A stretch of 17,036 nucleotides of DNA from positions 1 through 17,036 of the forward strand of contig CALQKL020000022.1 in assembly GCA_943331145.2 (NCBI GenBank). The letters are read 5' to 3'. The DNA comes from Chitinophaga pinensis (GTDB taxonomy: Bacteria; Bacteroidota; Bacteroidia; Chitinophagales; Chitinophagaceae). Of this stretch, positions 15,687 to 17,036 are shown one piece after another; the stretch's first letter is position 1, and each line of letters begins with the position of its first letter. The notes beneath the pieces were generated by a model that made no database searches, was not told where the DNA came from, and worked only from the letters and a program-made list of their open reading frames with translations. The position numbers and the translations under genes are program-made.

Positions 15687-15694
15687 TATTTTTG
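15687..15694 (+). promoter_or_regulatory. purL: Possible purL -7 promoter box
   Basis: TATTTTTG matches the Bacteroidota -7 element TAnnTTTG at every fixed position. It ends 27 nt before the purL ATG. I see no -33 TTTG or TTG at the expected 17-23 nt spacing upstream, so the promoter would be half-supported. It faces a second such box on the other strand two bases away. Confidence 0.4.
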
Positions 15695-15696
15695 CC

Positions 15697-15704
15697 CAAA
15701 TTTA
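15697..15704 (-). promoter_or_regulatory. Possible -7 box directed toward the membrane-protein gene
   Basis: Read on the minus strand the site is TAAATTTG, again an exact TAnnTTTG match. It lies 84 nt before the TTG start at 15613, which leaves a longer leader than the other genes here. A TTG on the minus strand at 15722-15720 is only 15 nt upstream, too close for a standard -33 box. It forms a near-symmetric pair with the plus-strand box. Confidence 0.3.
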
Positions 15705-15721
15705 AAAACTCAAAATAAACA

Positions 15722-17036
15722 ATGGAAATTACTGTCGAAACCGCAGCCAAACTCAGAATTACAGAAGCAGAATTTGAATTGATAAAAGCGAAACTGGGAA
15801 GAACCCCCAATTTTACTGAATTATGTGCGTTTAGTGGTATGTGGAGTGAGCATTGTAGTTATAAGAATTCTATTAAATGGTTGAAAACATTGCCAAGAGA
15901 TGGGGCAAAAATGCTGGTTAAAGCCGGAGAAGAAAATGCGGGGTTAATGGATATTGGCGATGGATATGGTGTAGTTTTTAAAATTGAATCGCATAATCAC
16001 CCTTCAGCACTTGAGCCCTTTCAAGGCGCAGCTACTGGTGTTGGCGGAATTAATAGAGATATTTTTACAATGGGTGCAAGGCCAATTGCTTCTTTAAACT
16101 CATTGCGCTTTGGCAAATTAACTGAAGCAAAAACACAACATTTATTAGCGGGAGTAGTTCATGGAATTGGACATTACGGCAATTGTTTTGGTGTTCCAAC
16201 TGTAGGCGGAGAAATTTATTTTGAGGAATGTTATCATACCAATCCTTTGGTAAATGCCATGAGTGTGGGTATTTTAAAAAATGGCGAAACCATTTCAGCC
16301 ATAGCTGAAGGTGAGGGAAATCCTGTTTTCTTTGTAGGTTCTGCAACAGGTAAAGATGGAATTGGAGGAGCTTCTTTTGCTAGTGCCGAAATTACAAAAG
16401 ACAGCGTGGAAGATTTACCAGCTGTTCAAGTTGGTGACCCTTTTCAAGAAAAAAAATTATTGGAAGCTTGCTTGGAAGTTATGTACACAGGAGCTGTGGT
16501 TGGTATGCAAGATATGGGTGCAGCTGGAATCATTTGCTCAACTGCCGAAATGAGTGCTAAAGGTAAATCAGGTATGATTATCCATCTTGATAAAGTGCCT
16601 ACTCGCCAACAAGGCATGAAAGCTTGGGAATTGTTATTGAGCGAAAGTCAGGAGCGTATGTTATTGGTGGTAAAAAAAGGAATGGAGCAATCGGTTCTTG
16701 ATGTGTTTGAAAAATGGGATTTGCCATGCAGTCATATTGGTGATGTAACTTCAGATGGCATGTTGCGTTTTTATATGAATGGCGTTGAAGAAGCGGTTAT
16801 TCCTGCTGAAGAATTGGTTTTAGGTGGTGGCGCTCCTCAATATGAAAGAGAATATTCCCGTCCGGCATATTTTGATAAAATTGAAGAATTCAACATCGAT
16901 CAAGTTGCAGATGTTATAGATTTGAAATCTACATCGGAGCAATTGATTGAGATACATAACATCGCCAGTAAAAAATGGATTTACGAGCAATACGACAGCA
17001 TGGTGGGAACAGGCAATGTCAGTACAAATGGTCCAA
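15722..17036 (+). CDS. purL: Phosphoribosylformylglycinamidine synthase subunit PurL (3' end outside window)
   Basis: The first 438 residues of the small-type PurL, which turns formylglycinamide ribonucleotide into formylglycinamidine ribonucleotide with ATP and ammonia in purine synthesis. Signatures in order: MWSEHCSYKNS (40-50, with the conserved His44), ESHNHPS (89-95), QGAATGVGGINRDIFTMGAR (101-120), GVPTVGGE (157-164), VGMQDMGAAGI (260-270) and SESQERM (307-313). The protein begins directly with the PurL core and has no long N-terminal PurS-like extension. It should therefore be the Bacillus-type subunit of about 740 residues, which gets ammonia from PurQ and needs PurS. Those genes are not in the window. 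The ATG at 15722 follows an AT-rich leader without a Shine-Dalgarno sequence. The frame stays open to the window end. Confidence 0.96.
   Translation, partial: MEITVETAAKLRITEAEFELIKAKLGRTPNFTELCAFSGMWSEHCSYKNSIKWLKTLPRDGAKMLVKAGEENAGLMDIGDGYGVVFKIESHNHPSALEPFQGAATGVGGINRDIFTMGARPIASLNSLRFGKLTEAKTQHLLAGVVHGIGHYGNCFGVPTVGGEIYFEECYHTNPLVNAMSVGILKNGETISAIAEGEGNPVFFVGSATGKDGIGGASFASAEITKDSVEDLPAVQVGDPFQEKKLLEACLEVMYTGAVVGMQDMGAAGIICSTAEMSAKGKSGMIIHLDKVPTRQQGMKAWELLLSESQERMLLVVKKGMEQSVLDVFEKWDLPCSHIGDVTSDGMLRFYMNGVEEAVIPAEELVLGGGAPQYEREYSRPAYFDKIEEFNIDQVADVIDLKSTSEQLIEIHNIASKKWIYEQYDSMVGTGNVSTNGP

Noticed and set aside
16065..16553. Frames of 93 (minus) and 65 (plus) codons near the right end
   Set aside because: Both lie in the purL reading frame region, where the PurL translation is continuous and carries all family motifs.

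Overview
The window looks like ordinary chromosomal DNA of a Bacteroidota bacterium, probably of the Chitinophagia/Sphingobacteriia type. The evidence is AT-rich DNA, upstream regions without clear Shine-Dalgarno sequences, matches to the Bacteroidota promoter -7 element TAnnTTTG, a type III glutamine synthetase, a Bacteroidota-style TamB, and secreted hydrolases of families common in this phylum. I cannot fix the genus. I see no insertion sequence, phage, CRISPR array, rRNA or tRNA.

Layout. 1-450 (+) is the C-terminal part of a GTP cyclohydrolase II domain (riboflavin pathway), cut by the window edge. Converging on it with a 5-bp gap is a very large tamB-like gene (456-5144, -), for an inner-membrane-anchored envelope protein. 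A gap of about 230-250 bp separates tamB from a rightward pair: a secreted M14 zinc carboxypeptidase-like protein (5397-7886) and a secreted PIG-L/LmbE-family deacetylase (7936-10458). These are 49 bp apart and probably co-transcribed. Both carry the same architecture of N-terminal metal-dependent hydrolase and C-terminal degenerate glutamine-amidotransferase-like domain. Converging on this pair with a 10-bp gap is a leftward pair: a small secreted Lys/Ala-rich protein with LTxxQ-like motifs (11443-11835) and a secreted transglutaminase-fold protein (10469-11428). The latter has serine where the catalytic cysteine should be. Next comes glutamine synthetase III (11952-14147, -), with a recognisable promoter and a strong intrinsic terminator. 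A REP-like palindrome then separates it from a polytopic membrane protein of unknown function (14330-15613, -). Finally purL (15722 to beyond the window, +) starts divergently from the membrane gene, and the intergenic region holds two head-on TAnnTTTG boxes.

Together these are housekeeping genes (riboflavin, purine and glutamine synthesis) interleaved with envelope and periplasmic proteins. I found no convincing new defence, mobile or biosynthetic system. The points most worth a second look are the Cys-to-Ser transglutaminase, the paired hydrolases with shared amidotransferase-like tails, the REP-like palindrome, the symmetric promoter-like site before purL, and the non-ATG starts.
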